From Propioniciclava tarda (lineage in GTDB: Bacteria > Actinomycetota > Actinomycetes > Propionibacteriales > Propionibacteriaceae): DNA of 64,000 nt. Position numbers and translations under genes: made by a program. The notes below the pieces were generated by a model, which worked only from the letters and a program-made list of their open reading frames with translations, was not told where the DNA came from and did no database searches. The stretch is taken from contig NZ_FXTL01000009.1 of NCBI RefSeq assembly GCF_900182665.1, forward strand, positions 1 through 64,000, given 5' to 3'. This document shows, in pieces, positions 62,143-64,000 of this stretch (the stretch's first letter is position 1; every line of letters begins with the position of its first letter).

Positions 62143-63000
62143 TCAGGAGCCGGCTGCTTGGCCGATCAAGGCCGTCATCGCGGACGCCAGCGCGGCGGCG
62201 TCCGGACGCCCGCGCAGCGGCTCCCCGACCACGAGCCGCGGGCGGATGGTCCGGTCGCGGAGGAGGATCTGCAGGGTCGCCGCCGCGAGTTCGCGGTCGT
62301 CGCGGGTGCGCTGGCGCCGGGCCAGCGGCGAGCGCAGCGCCCGCTGCGAGACGACGCCCTCCACAGCTACCGGGACCACGACCGTGCCCGGCACCAACCG
62401 CGCCAGTAGCTCGGGACTCCGCGACCAGGACGCGAGCGCGGCTACGGCGTCCGCCCTTCTCAACGCGGGGTCGGGCTCGATCTCGCCCGCGGGGAAGGTC
62501 AGCACGGCGCCCCCGGAGCGCAGGTGGTCGGCCGCCCGCCGGACGAGGCTGCCGCGGTGGCCGACCGACTCCCCGACGTAGAGCAGGTGCGCGGCGAGAT
62601 GGGGGACGGCGCGCAGGAACGGCCGGTCCAGGGCGAGCACCTTGAGGTCGCGGCGCACCGCCAGGGACGCCATCACGGCCGGGGTGTCGACGGTGCCCGG
62701 GTGGTTCGCGACGACCACCAGCGCCCCCTCGGCCGGGATACGCTCCAGCCCGCTGTACGCGACCGGGCCCGAGTAGACGCGCAGCAATTGATCTGCGCCG
62801 GCGGCGAGGCCGAGGCGCCCGATGAGCTCGTCGGCGTCCTCAATCTCGCGGCGAAACCGCCGTGCCAACGGCATCAGCCCTAGCCGGAAGGCGGCACGGG
62901 CGGCGCGCGGGCGTCCGGCGGCGAGGCCTTTGACGGCATCGTCCAGCGTCGTCTTCAGCAGGACCTCGTGGTCGCGCCGATCCGGCGCCGGATGGGGCAC
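62143..63000 (-). CDS. PlsC-like 1-acylglycerol-3-phosphate acyltransferase
   Basis: A 285-residue acyltransferase with the catalytic NHPGTVD (NHxxxxD) motif, a second block VLALDRPFLRAVPHLAAHLL, and FPAGEIEPD (FPEG-like). It likely transfers acyl chains in phospholipid or mannosylated-lipid synthesis. GTG start at 63000. Lone gene, divergent from the ABC ATPase. Confidence 0.8.
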   Translation of the reverse strand: MPHPAPDRRDHEVLLKTTLDDAVKGLAAGRPRAARAAFRLGLMPLARRFRREIEDADELIGRLGLAAGADQLLRVYSGPVAYSGLERIPAEGALVVVANHPGTVDTPAVMASLAVRRDLKVLALDRPFLRAVPHLAAHLLYVGESVGHRGSLVRRAADHLRSGGAVLTFPAGEIEPDPALRRADAVAALASWSRSPELLARLVPGTVVVPVAVEGVVSQRALRSPLARRQRTRDDRELAAATLQILLRDRTIRPRLVVGEPLRGRPDAAALASAMTALIGQAAGS

Positions 63001-63109
63001 GGGGCGAGCGTAGGCGACGGCGTCCGGTCTGGTCCCGGAACTGAAGACTGAATCGGATGCCGCAGCCTCGGGTTAAGAAATGTCGGAGGCCGGGTTTAGG
63101 TTGCTGGAT

Positions 63110-64000
63110 GTGTCTGTGATCCACGCGTCCGAGCTGCGGAAGAACTACGGCGACTTCGCTGCCGTCGACGGCATCTCGTTCGATGTCGCGCCGGGGGAGT
63201 CGTTCGGGCTGCTCGGGCCGAACGGCGCCGGCAAGTCGACGACCATGCGGATGATCGGTGGGACGCTGCTGCGCACGTCAGGCACGTTGGAGGTGCTGGG
63301 GCTCGACCCCGAGACCCGCGGGCCCGAGGTGCGGGCGTCGCTGGGTGTGGTGCCGCAGTCCGACAACCTGGACGAGGAGCTGCGCGCCCGCGACAACCTG
63401 ATCGTCTACGGGCGCTACTTCGGCCTGCCGCTGTCGTACCTGAAACCGAAGGCCGACGAGCTGCTCGAGTTCGCCCAGCTGACCGAAAAGGCGAACGCGA
63501 AGGTGAACTCGCTGTCGGGAGGCATGAAGCGCCGCCTCACGATCGCGCGCGGGCTGGTCAACGAGCCGCGGGTGCTGCTGCTGGACGAGCCGACCACGGG
63601 GCTGGATCCGCAGGCGCGGCACATTCTCTGGGACCGGCTGTTCCGCCTCAAAGAGCAAGGCGTCACCCTGGTGGTGACGACCCACTTCATGGACGAGGCC
63701 GAGCAGCTCTGCGACCGCCTCGTCGTCATGGACCACGGCCAGATCGTCGCCGAGGGCTCCCCGTCGTCACTGATCAAGCAGTACAGCAGCCGCGAGGTGG
63801 CGGAGGTCCGGTTCGGGTCCGAGCGCAACGCCGCGATGGTGGACGAGCTGCGCGACCTCGCCGGGCGCATCGAGGTGCTGCCCGATCGCATCCTGATGTA
63901 CGCCGACGATGGCGAAGGGCTGTTGGAAGAGGTGCATCGCCGGGGGCTCAACCCGGTGACGTCGCTGGTCCGGAGGTCGTCGCTGGAGGACGTGTTCCTC
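63110..64000 (+). CDS. ABC transporter ATP-binding protein (partial, right edge)
   Basis: An ATPase of the DrrA/CcmA class running off the window. Visible: Walker A GPNGAGKST, Q-loop VVPQSDNLDEELRARDNLIV, signature LSGGMKRRL, Walker B LLLDEPTTGLDP, H-loop VTTHFMDEAEQLCDR. About 297 codons are present. GTG at 63110 is the likely start; GTG 63116 is also in frame. A permease gene is expected just beyond the edge. Confidence 0.88.
   Translation, partial: MSVIHASELRKNYGDFAAVDGISFDVAPGESFGLLGPNGAGKSTTMRMIGGTLLRTSGTLEVLGLDPETRGPEVRASLGVVPQSDNLDEELRARDNLIVYGRYFGLPLSYLKPKADELLEFAQLTEKANAKVNSLSGGMKRRLTIARGLVNEPRVLLLDEPTTGLDPQARHILWDRLFRLKEQGVTLVVTTHFMDEAEQLCDRLVVMDHGQIVAEGSPSSLIKQYSSREVAEVRFGSERNAAMVDELRDLAGRIEVLPDRILMYADDGEGLLEEVHRRGLNPVTSLVRRSSLEDVFL

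Noticed and set aside
1-64000. tRNA/rRNA genes, riboswitches of named classes and intact insertion sequences
   Set aside because: I scanned the longer intergenic gaps and saw no cloverleaf, rRNA-like sequence or transposase frame; short ones cannot be excluded without a covariance search.

Overview
The window is very GC-rich (about 70% by eye), almost fully coding, with ATGA/GTGA translational overlaps and frequent GTG starts. Gene content (ferredoxin-type sulfite reductase, Fe-S APS reductase, mycolic-group-like MprAB-type sensor pair, MptB-like mannosyltransferase, DUF4190 and DUF4921 proteins, Fpg/Nei glycosylase) points to an actinobacterium. The 2-oxoacid:ferredoxin oxidoreductase plus phosphotransbutyrylase/butyrate kinases suggest an anaerobic or facultative amino-acid fermenter, perhaps Propionibacteriaceae; the family assignment is inference.

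Region by region: (1) 463-11628 is one assimilatory sulfate operon: a short leader peptide with attenuator-like hairpins, sulfate ABC transporter (binding lipoprotein, CysT, CysW, CysA), sulfite reductase, APS reductase, ATP sulfurylase CysD/CysN, and siroheme synthesis (chelatase-dehydrogenase fusion plus uroporphyrinogen methyltransferase). Uptake, reduction and cofactor supply are co-transcribed. (2) 11638-13462 holds a polysaccharide-deacetylase lipoprotein and a degraded intergenic stretch. (3) 13463-23492 holds a carbamoyltransferase-like gene, hutU-hutI, a NarL-type two-component system with an ABC-2 exporter, and FTCD; hutH with an IclR regulator lies at 32475-34964. The three hut transcription units share a palindromic motif (TCTnnGATnnnAGA), suggesting a dispersed hut regulon. 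(4) 25449-32211 is an operon of two butyrate-kinase-family proteins, phosphate butyryltransferase, a P-loop ATPase, ferredoxin and VorB/VorA/VorG: branched-chain 2-oxoacids to acyl-CoA to acyl-phosphate to ATP. (5) 35232-50582 is mixed housekeeping: TetR unit, phosphoesterase, MprAB-like pair, ornithine carbamoyltransferase, alanine racemase, SPFH plus ribbon-helix-helix pair, Aat, Fpg/Nei, mannosyltransferase and several decayed genes. (6) 50646-64000: prephenate dehydratase, a secreted protein pair, SerRS, amidase, two APH-like kinases, HAD, DUF4921, PlsC-like acyltransferase and a truncated ABC ATPase at the right edge.

Two DNA-level signatures run through everything. First, the hexamer GGACGC/GCGTCC recurs many times per kb, in several reading frames, and often as inverted pairs forming hairpins at gene ends. 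Second, a CTTCGACAAGCTC/GAGCTTGTCGAAG-type repeat sits both between genes and, in frame, inside at least six genes, including a five-fold 51-bp tandem expansion inside the siroheme gene. Several decayed gene fragments (helicase, DinB-like, AarF/UbiB, DUF389) lie between intact genes. I saw no tRNA, rRNA, CRISPR array or intact insertion sequence.
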